From Anaspis maculata (Eukaryota > Arthropoda > Insecta > Coleoptera > Scraptiidae): a DNA stretch of 64,000 nucleotides. The notes beneath the pieces are model-generated. The model saw nothing but the letters and a program-made list of their open reading frames with translations. It ran no database searches and was not told the DNA's origin. Positions within the stretch are counted from its first letter, which is position 1, and the number at the start of each line of letters is the position of its first letter. The stretch covers positions 57,781,416 through 57,845,415 of the forward strand of contig OX421966.1 in NCBI GenBank assembly GCA_949128115.1, read 5' to 3'. The translations under genes and the position numbers were made by a program. Of this stretch, positions 50,985 through 62,489 are shown in pieces.

Positions 50985-52965
50985 TGCATTTTTGAGACAA
51001 GCGACGAAATCTGGCACACTTGTTCACTAGACCCTACTCTTCGATTTAAGAAATGTTGCCACCATCTGCGGAAATCGTGCAGTGACTTTATACAGAGTTC
51101 AGTAGAAAAAAATTGTTTAAAAATCGTAAATCGTGAACCATAGCCGGTGGACGTATGTAAATCAGAACATTGATGACTGATTCCATGCCTATGAAGATGC
51201 TGCAAACAGTTTTGGAATATCTTGAGGCGTTTCCGAAATACGTTGGAAGAAGTGAAATTTCTTGAACTTTTTTCTTTTTTCAATAAATCAGTTGTTTTTA
51301 GAGATATTGAGCTTGAACTTGATATTCCGGCAAACAAATATGTTTTTAATGAAACGCGATGTGGAGCCATCGACAAAGCCTGCTAGATTCGAAACTAAGA
51401 TCTTCAACTTTTTTCCATCGTGAGCGCCATCTTCAAATTGCCCTCCGTGAAATTGGTAAAAAAACAACAGGTAACGGCTTAATTGGACAAACGCGTTTCT
51501 TTTATTATGAGAAACCAGGTCCTGAATTGCGGCAATGACCTCTTCGGCCAAGAATCCAAGAAACGTTATCAAGCTAGTTTTTCTTGATTTCCCTTAACTT
51601 AGGTGATAACTATCACCAAATGGAACTTTGGATCGATTAGATGTTGACGACATTATAATCCACATCATTCTGTGCAGCCAGTCACTGAATTTCATCATCA
51701 TCAACCAAGTGGTGTTCTTTTGGCAAACAGTTGAACAAGAAGTTTGCTTCGATTTTTGTGAAAAAAGCAAAAACGGCAGGGTCACGTCGTCCCTTCAAAC
51801 CCAATTGAAGAAAATCTGTTACCAAAAATGCTACCAATTGACACTGAAAGAGTTCGGAGGAATGTCTGCTATAGTTTCAAGTTGAACCAAAATGGATTTT
51901 TCCATCCTACTTCTGCAGAAGGGACGTCGAAAGTGTTGCTACAGCTTGATATTTGAAACGTTTTTTTGATGAATATTGCCAGAAACGCTTCAAATATAAG
52001 CTGTAGCAACGCTTTCCACGTCCCTCTTGCGAGCTAGAATGTAACAATCAGTTTGAGCTTGGCTTTAAACTACGAAGCACATTCCTCCGAATCGTTCCAG
52101 TATCAGTTGGTAGCACTTTTGGGTACATATTTTCTTTAATTGGGTTTGAGGGCAGAAGGTGACCCTGCATTTTAGCCCTTTTCACAAATATTCAAGCAGA
52201 CTTTTTGTTCAACTGTTTGCCAAAAGAACACCACTTGACTGATGATAATAAAATTTGGTGACTGACGTTGCGAAACAATGTTGATTATAATATCGCAAAC
52301 ATTCAATTGATCCAAAGTTTCATTTGCTCATGATTGTCACGTAAGTTGAGGAAAAACAGGAAAAACGAACTTGAAAACGTTTCTTGGGCGAAGAGGTCAT
52401 TGCCACAATTCAGTACCTGGTTCTTCATGATAAAACATCAAGTGTGTCCAATAAAGTCGTGACTTGTTGTTTTTTCAACAATTTCACGAAGAGCAATTTG
52501 AAGATGGCGCTCACGATGGAAAAAAAATTGAAGGTCTTAGTTTCGAATCTTGCGGGCTTTGTCGATGGCTCCACATCGCGTTTCATTGAAAACATATTTG
52601 TTGGCCGGAAGATCAAGTTGCAGCTCAATATCTCCAAAAACAACTGATTTATTGGAAAAAGAAAAAAGTTGACGAGATTTTACTTCTTCCAACCTATTTC
52701 GGAAACGCCTCAAGATATTTCAAAACTGTTTGCAGCATCTTCATGGGCATGGAATCAGTCATCAATATCCTGATTTACATTTGTCCACCGGTTATGGTTC
52801 ACAATTCACGATTTTTCAACTTTTTTCTCTACTGAACCCAGTATAAAGTGTCTGCACGATTCCCGCAGATGGTGGCAACATTTTTTGAATCGAATAGTAG
52901 GGTCTAGTGAACAAGTGTGCCAAATTTCGTCGCTTGTCTCGAAAATGCAAGGTGGTTTCCCTTAC
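50985..52965. mobile_element. Foldback element, ~2.0 kb
   Basis: The left arm (ACCTTGCATTTTTGAGACAA, GTGTGCCA-type block, AAATTGCTC..., CCATCGTGAGCGCCATCTTC) is matched in reverse by the right arm to AATGCAAGGTGG near 52,960. The centre lies near 51,970 around TTGCTACAGCTTGATATTTG/GAAGC...TATAAGCTGTAGCAACG. Open frames in both arms are mirror images and are not genes. Arms are about 0.95 kb and moderately diverged. Confidence 0.75.
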
Positions 52966-52999
52966 CAGCCGGATTATGAAGCACCCTAGAAATCAGGTT

Positions 53000-55780
53000 C
53001 AGGGAAAGAACTGAACAAAAATCAACTTGCCTTCAAATAGACTATTATTCGTTCCAAACATTTTGAAGTATTTTTCGATTTTATGAGATAAAAATTGTCG
53101 GTGCGGGATCCAATTCACAAATTCACTTCTCAGAAGATAATACCGGACCTTCTTCGACTGAAAATGCACGTAATTTAGGCTACGTTCTTGTATCTTGTTG
53201 TTGAATGTTTCCTCCACACTATTCTGTGTCCATACATCTCCTTGGTCCACACTAAAGGATAGGCACCAGCTCTGATCTCCCCAACCTAGGTTACGTCCAT
53301 TTCCAGGTAAAGAAAGTCCACTTTTCTTCGTTGGGAGCATCCATTTGTGATTTGGGTTCCTTGCCGACAATTTACGCTCCATACAAATGACAAATATCTT
53401 GAAATGTTCAGAAAGAATGGTTTGTTTGAAGACAAGTTGATTTTTGGTTACTCAACCCCAAACCAGATCTCTACGAAGTTTGTCATTTTGAGTCACTTTT
53501 GATTCAATTCCTTCTCCATAATTAATATCCAAAGTCTATTCCGATTCTTTATCCTTCTAGCCTGAGTCTTTAGCTTCATCAAGAGCCCTCATCTTCAAAA
53601 ATCGGTCAATAACGAAGAAAGTTATTACTGCGAAACCAAAGGTTACATTTTTGAGATCACCCTGTAATTGGAGGAGATAGACCCAAAATTTCAAAAACCA
53701 TCTCGAGGTATGGCAACATAATCTTTTCTTTCTTTCTTGGAACCTTAGATTAAACCAAAAAACATTTTTTTGTAGATAGGGGCCTATTCAAACTTTTCGA
53801 TTTTTGTAGTACCTGATTGAGCACCCTGTATAATCAATATACAAAACACCTGTAACAAAAATGGCCCACGACAAGTTGTATTCATTACGTGATCTAATCA
53901 GTAAACAAGAAATTATTCAAAATAGTTCACTCATTCAAGAATTATGACACCTTGAATGTGACTGGAATTTTTGTCCCACTTCAATTGGTGATCAGTTTAG
54001 CTTTCGCGCCGAGTTTTTTTAAACTACTTCTTTTTCTGTCAATAAGTACAGAATAGTTTTAAATAAGCACAACATTTGTATATTAATAAATCTGTACATT
54101 TAATGAATAAGTTGTGTGATACATGTAGATATATTTTGTAACTACCTAGTGCTTATTCCTATCGTTTGTGCATATTCCGGATGTGGGAATGTTGATAAAT
54201 GTATATTTATTATCTTTTAGCTGTATGTATACATGAGACGACGCCGACGTGTATTTTTGCATGGAAAGTTTAGATAACACATCGTCAAGCGATTGTTAGT
54301 TTGTTTAAATCTCTTTATCAAACCTTAAAATTGAAGAAAAAATCGGTTGTCTTCCTCAGACCATGCAAAACCGACGAGTAGCAAGGAACGAATGGAAATT
54401 TTTGTGAAAGACGTTCCTAATTCGCATGGGAAGTTGGAATTGAAATGAAAAATTGAAACAAATTCAAAGCATTCTCCGTGATAGGTGTTTAAACAAAAAA
54501 TTGAATAATTTTTAGGGGAAATTTGAATCTTCCGAAAAAACCTCAAAGCTTGTTTCAAATAATCTCATATCTCATTGCAAAAATCGATAATTGAGGCTTT
54601 CATTTTCAAAACTCTTATCATTTTAGTTTGGTTTTGCAATTTCGAGTGAAAAACTCTTGGGAAATTCGGAGAACTTTGAGAAACATTGTCAGAAATAGTC
54701 AAGTACCAGTTACCTCTTGTTAAAAAAAACATGTGAAAATCTGTTCACTAGATAAATCGTAGGAGATTCAGTTTTGCAATTTCGAGTGGACAACTCTCGA
54801 GAAATTCGGAGAATTTTGAGAGACATTGTCGGGAAATATTCAAGTATAGTAGGTTCACTTGTACCGTGATTCTAGTAGGCTGGGCGAATTTCACATTTTG
54901 GCATTGTAGACTTCACGTCCAACTGCCTAGTGTGCACCTGAGCGTCTGGCTTTGGAAGATAGGTTATGTTGGTGCGTTTTTGTCAAGATAGGATATGTTG
55001 ATGAGGCGGCTGTTCCTGTCAGAAATGAAAAAATTACCGAAATTAACTTTGCAAATTGCAAGTATGGAGTGGATGTAGTTCACATTTCACAAGTTCCGAA
55101 AATTTCTTGTCCCAGTACGATGTCCTGAGCAGTGAAATCAAGTAATCACGCCGAAGAATCCCATCCACACAAAAATTAGAAAAGTGTAGGTAGCTTCCAG
55201 AGTTCCCAGTCTTCCAGAGTGTGGGTACTTTTTTTGAAAACCAGGAATAGTTCACAATGCTTCCATATTTTGTGTTTTTTTGGAAATAAATCAACGTCTT
55301 CTCCGCAAAGCTTAACGTTATGGGGTACATGCCCAGCACCTATACTCCGCCAATTTTCTCCCAGAAGCGAGTTCTTGATGGCACCATCGAGGGCTTCAAA
55401 ATGGGCACTGGTCGTTATTGTTCAAGACACAAGCTGAGGCGCAAACACAGTTTCCACAGTAATGGGCATAATTCCACCACAACTTCCGTGAAACGATTTC
55501 AGTCTATTTGACATAAACGGTATTGTTGTTGATGTTGTCAAGCTAAAACTTTCAAACATCAATGCAACCAGCTGCCAAGTTCTAGGGAGTTTTCAAATAT
55601 CAGATTTGGAAACTTAGAAACAAAATCTCACAGCCAACTAGAATCACTGTACAAGTGAACCCACTATAGCAGTTACCTCTTGTCTGAAAAAGAATGTGAG
55701 AATCTGTTCACTGAATAAAAAGTAGGAGATCTGCAGTTTTTTTTTTCAGGAAAAAAGACTTGAAATCCGTTCTAGTCCAG
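53000..55780. other. No gene recognised; scattered repeat pieces
   Basis: Contains CACCCTGTA-type short ends (53,660; 53,823) and two related blocks at 54,640-54,850 with duplicated text (TTTTGCAATTTCGAGTG...ACTCT...GAAATTCGGAGAA). A further copy of GTTACCTCTTGT and GAATCTGTTCACT is at 55,670. No coding motif. Confidence 0.45.
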
Positions 55781-55782
55781 GC

Positions 55783-57178
55783 AATGGGTAGGTTATACCT
55801 TGCAAAAGGTCGCGGAGAGTCGAAAATTTGCCGTCTGGTACAGTTTTGTGTCCTGATTAACATACTGAGTTTTCGAATTTGGTAAGCCGCCGCTCGGTCC
55901 TCCACATCAAAAAGTTGGTGCCGAAGGACCCAAAAAGAGTCACTTTTCACTAATCTATTGTGCATCGCCGTTTGACTTACGGCAATGGAACCGCATGACT
56001 GTAGTGAAGCCCTTGATAGCATTTACTGCCACGCCAGTGCGATTCTTCGCGGTTAAAAAGAAATAATTCCCTTGGCAAACGTCTGTTTTTTTTTTATTTT
56101 GGAAAGATTTTTTTCTCATGCGGGAATATCACAAACTGACCTAACTCAGGTTAATTTTGATCAGCTTCTTTCTTCTTGAGCTCGCCCTGGTCTCATAATT
56201 TTCTCAAAAGCATTTGTTGACAAGGTGTATTGCAAGAAGTGTAAAATTGCCAACACCAAATCAACAGTCATTTTTCCATTATTGCCATCGATCAGGAATT
56301 TCAAATTCCACAGGAAATGATACCTTGAACTGTTTTCTGCTTATACAGCATGGACCGAATCCTCAAGTGCCCGTGAGAATACCAAAAAATAAATTCTTCT
56401 CAGAGTGCGCGTAAATCTGCAAAGCTGCATCTGAACGCCTGAAAATAGTCGTAACCAACACTACAAAACCCAAAGCAATGAGTGACAGAGGAACCAGTTC
56501 AGGTCACTTGTTGTTCAAATTTATGTTGTGTAGGTTACGACCATTTTCAGGTGTTCAGATGCGGTTTTGCAGATTGACGCGTGCTAAAAAAAATGATTTT
56601 TTCGTACTCCCACGTGAATTTCGAAATTCGATCGCATGCTGAATAAACAGAAAACAGTCCAAGCTATCAGTTCCTGTTAAAATTGAACTTCATGATCACT
56701 GGCAATTATGAAAAAATGACTGTTGAATTTGGTGTTGGCAATTTAACATTTCTTGCAATCTATGAAAACAATGAGATCAGAACTAGCGCAGGAAGAAAGA
56801 AGCTGATCGAAATTCACTTGAGTTAGGTCAGCTGGTCATATTTCCGCGTGAGAAAAAAATCTTTTTAGAATCAAGAAAAACTAGATGTTTTCTGAAAGAA
56901 TTATTTGTCTTTAACCGCGAAGAATGGGACTGGCGTGGCAGCAAATGCATCAATAGTTTCAACAAAGTCATAGGTTTCCATTGCGGTAGGTGAGACGACG
57001 ATAAACAGTGAATTGGTAGAAATTGGTTCTTTTTTGGTCCTTCAGCATCATCTTTCCAATGTGGAGGAGCGAGCGGCGGCTTGCCGAATTCGAAAACTTG
57101 GTGTGTCAATCAGGACACAAAACTGTACCAGACTGCAAATTTTCGAATCTCGGCGACCTTTTGCAAGGTAAACCCTAT
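55783..57178. mobile_element. Foldback element, ~1.4 kb
   Basis: The left arm from GGGTAGGTTATACCTTGCAA pairs with the right arm ending TTGCAAGGTAAACCCTA. Matching blocks are GTCGAAAATTTGC, CTGGTACAGTTTTGTGTCC, TCCTCCACAT, TCAACAGTCATTTTTCC and CTGAACGCCTGAAAA. The hairpin centre is near 56,500. Frames in the two arms mirror one another. Confidence 0.72.
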
Positions 57179-57184
57179 TTTAAT

Positions 57185-57500
57185 GTATCGGTCGACTGTA
57201 CTATTCGTCTTATTTTAAAAATTTCCCTTGAAAAATTAATTCGATATTTTCTCTATCCACGACTCGCAGCAAGTCTGCACCGAAAATGAATATTTAATGG
57301 GGCTTACCGCAGGTTGAATTTTGCACTGCAGTTTCTTTTAATTCACAGAATATGTAAGCTTTTGGAGCCGGATTTTGAAAAAATCATCGCTGGAAAACCG
57401 AAACAGTCGGGAATTTGAAAATGGGCCTACACGACGCTCAATTTAATCTACTCTTAATATCAGTTGGAATTGTTCGAAAAAAAGCGATCCCCGAGTAGGA
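57185..57500. repeat. Inverted repeat partner of 48,170-48,600
   Basis: Contains GGGGCTTACCGCAGG, CTGCAGTTTCTTTTAATTC, AATCATCGCTGGAAAACCG and CCTACACGA, all found inverted at 48,170-48,390. It lies directly beside the foldback ending at 57,178. Confidence 0.6.
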
Positions 57501-58025
57501 AAGGACGTGGAATGTGCCCATTAGTTTTTCAATCATGATTATTGATGATATCATGATTTGTTCAATCAATCATTATTCATCAATGTTAAAACCATGATCC
57601 TGGTAAATCTTGACATCGATATCTATAAACAAATACAGTGGATTGATTGCGTTTTTCTTTTGTGAAACTACCTATTTTCAGTTGGAATAGGTATTTCGAT
57701 ACTGCGAAAAGTCATGATTGCATACACCATGGGACCAAAGTTTCTCCAGTCCCCAAAGTGATTGTTACTCGAGGGACCTTTGGGCTTCACCCACGGGAAT
57801 AAAAATTCACTTTAGCCCCTTGGTATCTAATATATCTACTATTAAATATTGAGCCCAACAGATATAGCTCTATATCCAAAGAGCAATAACATGAAAATTT
57901 GACTAGTACCTATTTAGTCATATCGCCGTTGTTGTCAATATCATTTCGTAAACGTCTTGGCATAAACGACACTTAATCTCTTGTGTATTTTGGAGTATTT
58001 TCTTGCCAGGTCTCCGTAATTTTCA
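57501..58025. other. No gene recognised
   Basis: AT-rich. Near 57,530-57,580 there is a patch of repeated AATCATGATT/ATCAATCATTATT words. Confidence 0.4.
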
Positions 58026-58035
58026 TGATCGACTC

Positions 58036-58200
58036 CAGTGGCGTAACTAGAAGTGTCCAATGGGGGGGGTCACGACTGAAAAATATGCAATAATGCGAGC
58101 AAAGCGAACAAAAAAGCGCCACATTCTAAATTTTTTCAGGAAAATCGATGGCTGAAGGGGGGGTTTCGACCCCGAAACCCCCCCTCTAGTTACGCCACTG
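58036..58200. mobile_element. hAT-type MITE (165 bp) with 8-bp target duplication
   Basis: The 16-bp terminal inverted repeats CAGTGGCGTAACTAGA and TCTAGTTACGCCACTG are perfect. They are flanked by the direct repeat ATCGACTC (58,028-58,035 and 58,201-58,208). CAGTGGCG-type ends and 8-bp duplications are typical of hAT transposons. The interior has no transposase. Confidence 0.93.
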
Positions 58201-59189
58201 ATCGACTCATTCCTATTTCTTGGCCGAAAGTCTTCCCGATACATTATCTTGGTCATTCTCCCCATAGTCCGGTGGATTAGCGCCTGAACTATGCATTTTG
58301 TGATAAAGCAAAGGGCTTCTGGATTTACGTTCTTGAGACTGAGCTTGACAATTACAGAAATGGCGCCAACGAGTTTGGTGTGGCAGGTGACCTCAGGAGC
58401 CATCCAGAGCTGTAAAAGAACCAAAATCTTCCATGTTCTTCGAAGGCACTCAAATACATCATACTTCGATGCGCTGATACCCTATGGGGAGAAATTGACA
58501 TAATTTGTCGATGCAAATCACGTAAGGGGGCTGAGGAGAAGGCATTTTTGTCTTTGAAAGCAATTTATGGTTTTCATCAATCCTGAATGAATATGAAGAA
58601 GTTTGGTATCATTTTCGACTAGAATCGACGTTCTAAGTTCGAATAAAGTGTTCAAATTACGTTAGAAACATGTTTGAACAAGTTTGTCTGGAAAAACACG
58701 CTTTTTTGATATTCAACTTCAACCTCATGGTTTCCACTCTCCATCATAGGCATTTCATTTATTCTTGCATATTCAGTTACTTTCAACTTTTCTTCGACTG
58801 GAAAAAAATGCAATAGATATGCTTCTCATCTTTACAAGCTCATAGAAGTGTCTGGTCGCGAGGGCAGTTTTGCGTCAACACGGCACCTGATAAGTGACGC
58901 ATGCTTAGATTTGAAAACGTGTTGCGTCATAAATGAAGGCTCTATTGTACGGCTTTCAACTTTGTCTTGCAGAGGAAGGATTGTTCCTCTTTTTAAGAGC
59001 AACAAACATGATATCGGAGCTGTATCGCATGCACAATATGACTTTTCGTGTAAGGGTGCGTCAATTACAGTGTTCAAAGTTGACATAAAATAACTTTCAG
59101 AACAAATCCTTCTAATCATCTTGTAAAAACAGAAAACATATCCAGTGTATGTTTTTCATCAATAAGAGACCTGAGACTGATACAATATA

Positions 59190-59690
59190 TAACAATTTCG
59201 AGTCCAGATGTCTTCAAAAAGTAATAAACCTGCAGTAAAAATTTTGATATTTTCCCTGATTTTTTTCCGAATCGAAATAGCGAGTAATTCGATCCAAGGA
59301 TATATCGATACTGCATTTTGGGCTGGGGCAACGAATTTCCTCATGTGCGAACGTTATACCAATGGGCATGATTTGACCCGCAGCACTTGAAATTTCACGA
59401 AATTTCATCAATAAGGGGACGAATGGGGGCCCTTCAAACTTTGAAGGTGCAAGGAACTTCCACAAAACGACCATTGAGTATCGCCATAATGGAAGCTTAT
59501 GAGTCTATTAGAAATGTTGGTAACAATTGTCGTCGTGTTCGTTCCATTCTCCAAACTTGAAAAAAAAACATTCTTTTGTTGAGGTTAAGGATCCTGTTTT
59601 TTTTTGACAAAGAAACGATAAATTCATGATGTTCTATTGAGTAACCAAATCACATTCCGTGAGTCCAATTTCCTGGTAGAAAAGTGCCCA
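59190..59690 (+). repeat. Dispersed repeat, second copy of 18,040-18,470
   Basis: GATTTGACCCGCAGCACTTG, GGGGGCCCTTCAAA, CACAAAACGACCATTGAGTA and GAAACGATAAATTCATGATG align in direct orientation with the first copy. No remnant of the DTDVVVLA-family gene is seen next to it. Confidence 0.65.
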
Positions 59691-59970
59691 TGGCCACATT
59701 TTGGAATACATTATGTGCACCATGGCATTGTTTACCATGGGGATGTGCCCAATATGTTCCCATGTGCATCAGTCAGATGTGCTCAACGTTCATAATATGT
59801 GCATTATAAGGATGTGCTCAAAATACAGGGGATCTGCCCAACGTGCTTATGTGCATCAACCCGAGGCATCAACCATAGTCACATCGCCATTAATACATTG
59901 AGCACATCCCCATGGTGCACATGGATACGTTGAGCACATCCTCGTAGTGTACATGAGTCATCATCACATC
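59690..59970. repeat. Degenerate minisatellite rich in GATGTGC/GCACATC words
   Basis: Repeated words GGATGTGC, TTCCCATGTGCATC, GATGTGCTCAACG and, on the other half, GAGCACATCC and GGTGCACATGGATACG. The first half uses the word and the second its complement, so the array is roughly palindromic about 59,880. Confidence 0.7.
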
Positions 59971-60699
59971 CACATCAAATAGCACCCTTAAGGTATTATA
60001 GGTAGGTATATGTAATAGCTAGCCTACCTGCTACCTGGAGGCTGTGAACATTCTACTGTAACACCCTGTAACCTACAGGCTGTGAACAATCTGTAACACC
60101 CTGTACCTACATGACAAGAGGCAGAAAATTAGAGATAGGTAACTAATATTTTGGAATCTTCATGAAAATTGACAATGGAAAGTTTTTTTTTAAATCATTG
60201 CAAAGAGAAAGACCCAAAAAAAGGGGCTGTAATGTCGCGGAACACCCTGTATATTATAGAATTGATGATTGCTAATGAACAAGAACAGAAATCAAAATAA
60301 AAGTCTCACGAAATGTGTAAGGTGCTCACTGACTCTATCAAACTAAAAGAAAAATCAATTCTTCCTCAAGAACAGGCCATCAACATGCTTGATTTCTATA
60401 CTAACTCCACAAGCAACATAAATAGAACTTCTTCCAACAAGTAAGGCTGCAACACGATACAAATTGACAATTTGTGATCGTTTCCGAGCTTTTAAATAAC
60501 GGCAACGAAATTTTTGTTCTTCCATACTTACGGATGGCTCCTGAGGTCGCCTGCCACGCTTGACTGGTTGGCGCCAATTCTGGAATTGTCAAGTTCAATC
60601 TCAAGGACGTAAGTCCAGAAGCCCTTTGCTTTATCACAAAATGCATAGTTTAGGCATTTTTTGGGGCTAATCCACCGAATAGTCTGGGCCACTTTTCTC

Positions 60700-61840
60700 A
60701 AAAGGCGTCTAGAAACCGGTCCTAGAAGCAAATCATATAACATTTTGGCAACAAGCGGTTTTTCCTCGGGTTTTTCACTAAATGGACCCTGCTGAATCTG
60801 AAAATCCATGTTGCCACCCCGAAATTTGGACCGTTAGGCCCCCAGGGCCCCATTTTCGACATTCCGGGGCATTTTGGTTTTCTCCGGTTTTTTCAGTTCA
60901 ACATTAACAGGTCATATCTCAGAGACCGTAACAGATAAAATAAGAATTCTTCCACTGTTGCCTTGCCTTATGCCTTATATTATGATTCAAAGAAACGAAT
61001 GGATATGCATCGCAGCGGGCTGGCCGCGGTCACCGGCTGGAGGAGTGGGAGTGTGGTGCTCTCGCTTCTTTTCTTCTTTAAAATGTGTGGTTATCCCGAG
61101 GGATCAGAGAACAGTGGCGGCTCGTGAGTTTTTTGCAAGGAGGGCTCAAGTTAATAACAAATTCGCGAGCTGAGAGCTATAATGTTCTATCCGCACTTCT
61201 TGTAGAAAATGTTTTTCGAACTTCGAACCAGCAAAACATGGATAAAATGTTTCCTGATATAAACAATTAGATCAGAAACTAGAGAAAGATAGAACAGCAG
61301 ATAGAACAGTTCTCAGTTCGCGAAATGACGAAACTCGAGACAAAAACTTTTTTGTCGTATCCGCATCACAACCATATGGAGTTTTAGCATTTACTGTTTT
61401 GTCAAAATTACGTGTGAGTTAATGCACCACGAATTTATTCTTGCGGGTTCGATTTGCTTTATATTCAGTAAATCAATGCTGTAATCGGACGTCCGTTGTT
61501 TTTTTGCATTTATTTCTTCTTGTAGGCTTGATGACCTAAATTTACCTATTTTAGGTCAGCTATCTTCATGTTTGCAAACTGTTAACTAATCGAAGAGTAC
61601 ATAAATAATTATATCGATTATTTCATTCGGCTGGGGGCTCGAGAAACGGAGCCCATATCTGCAGTCATGGAGGTTAGAGAGAAGGAGACTGAACGACATT
61701 GGTTTCTGTCATAAAAAATAGAGAGACCTGAATCAGGGTACCTAGAGAGACGAAGCTATGAAAGGGATATATCGGTATTCTCTGTCAGTATCTCGGCATT
61801 TCCTGGCCTCGTCAAAATTCTAAACATAGATAGCTGCGGT
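60700..61840. other. No gene recognised
   Basis: Short ORFs only. GAACAGTGGCGGCTCGTGAG near 61,108 looks like one hAT-type end (CAGTGGCGGCTCGTG) without a visible partner. Confidence 0.4.
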
Positions 61841-61899
61841 GGGCGTGGTTGTTGTTATTGACATTTGACGTTTCGCTGATATGTTTGCAAATAATTGTC

Positions 61900-62485
61900 A
61901 TGCCGAAAACACGCAAAACACCGAAATCCGGGCCAAAGATGCGAAAGAGATGTGTTGTGAAAGGCTGCAAGAGTCGGGAAGACGTGATGTTCTCCTTGCC
62001 CAAGAAACCCTTAGGTAGAATTTTGCACAATTGATGAACTTTTATTTTTATACTTTTTGAGTTTTCCAGCTGTACGGGGCCAATGGCTGAAAAATTTGGG
62101 CAAGGAGAACAAAACAGTGCGCTACAATGCCTCCGTCTGCGACGTTAGTACCTACCTACTGAAATACATAATAATATTGTGTTCGGCAACTACAAATCAA
62201 TCTCCACGATTAGCTCTGTAACCTCGAAGCTAGTTCCTAAATTGGTGAAAAAGAACTTGTTTAGCTTGGATCTGCCTTTCGCTCGCATCTCTGTGTTTGC
62301 CGAATCCAGTATTTGATTACATTTTCAAGAGTTCCGCCCTGAATTATTTTCATTTCAGGACCACTTTTGTGAACATGATTTCGCCATAGAGGTGCGGTAT
62401 CACCCGGAAAGGGCGTTACATTTACGTCGGGGAGCTGTCCCCCATCGGAATATGCCTGGTGCCAACTTTCCATGCTACGTTAGAG
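61900..62485 (+). CDS. THAP-domain protein, first three exons
   Basis: Exon 1 61,900-62,014, intron 62,015-62,069 (GTAGAA...TTCCAG), exon 2 62,070-62,143, intron 62,144-62,358 (GTTAGT...TTTCAG), exon 3 62,359-62,485 ending at a GTGAAT donor. All junctions keep one frame. The exons spell a THAP zinc finger: exon 1 MPKTRKTPKSGPKMRKRCVV with C-x4-C and FSLPKKP; exon 2 with invariant Trp in GQWLKNLGKENKTVRYNASV and the third Cys; exon 3 DHFCEHDF with the His, then LRRGAVPHRN. THAP domains bind DNA in host transcription factors and P-element-like transposases. No stop or frameshift is seen. Later exons are not found before the window ends, so host gene or element cannot be told apart. Confidence 0.75.
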
Positions 62486-62489
62486 GTGA

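Larger units (their letters stand above)
58262..60690. mobile_element. Foldback element, TAGTCCGGTGGA family, ~2.4 kb
   Basis: The left arm (CATAGTCCGGTGGATTAG, AACTATGCATTTTGTGATAA, AAAGGGCTTCTGGA, CAGGAGCCATCC) pairs with the right arm at 60,525-60,690 in reverse. The first ~50 bp match the ends of the foldback at 9,113-10,867. The interior holds a copy of the 18,040-18,470 repeat and a minisatellite. No gene is recognised. Confidence 0.65.

Noticed and set aside
51288..52647. Similar ORFs in both arms of the 51-53 kb foldback
   Set aside because: They are mirror translations of the inverted arms, not a gene pair.
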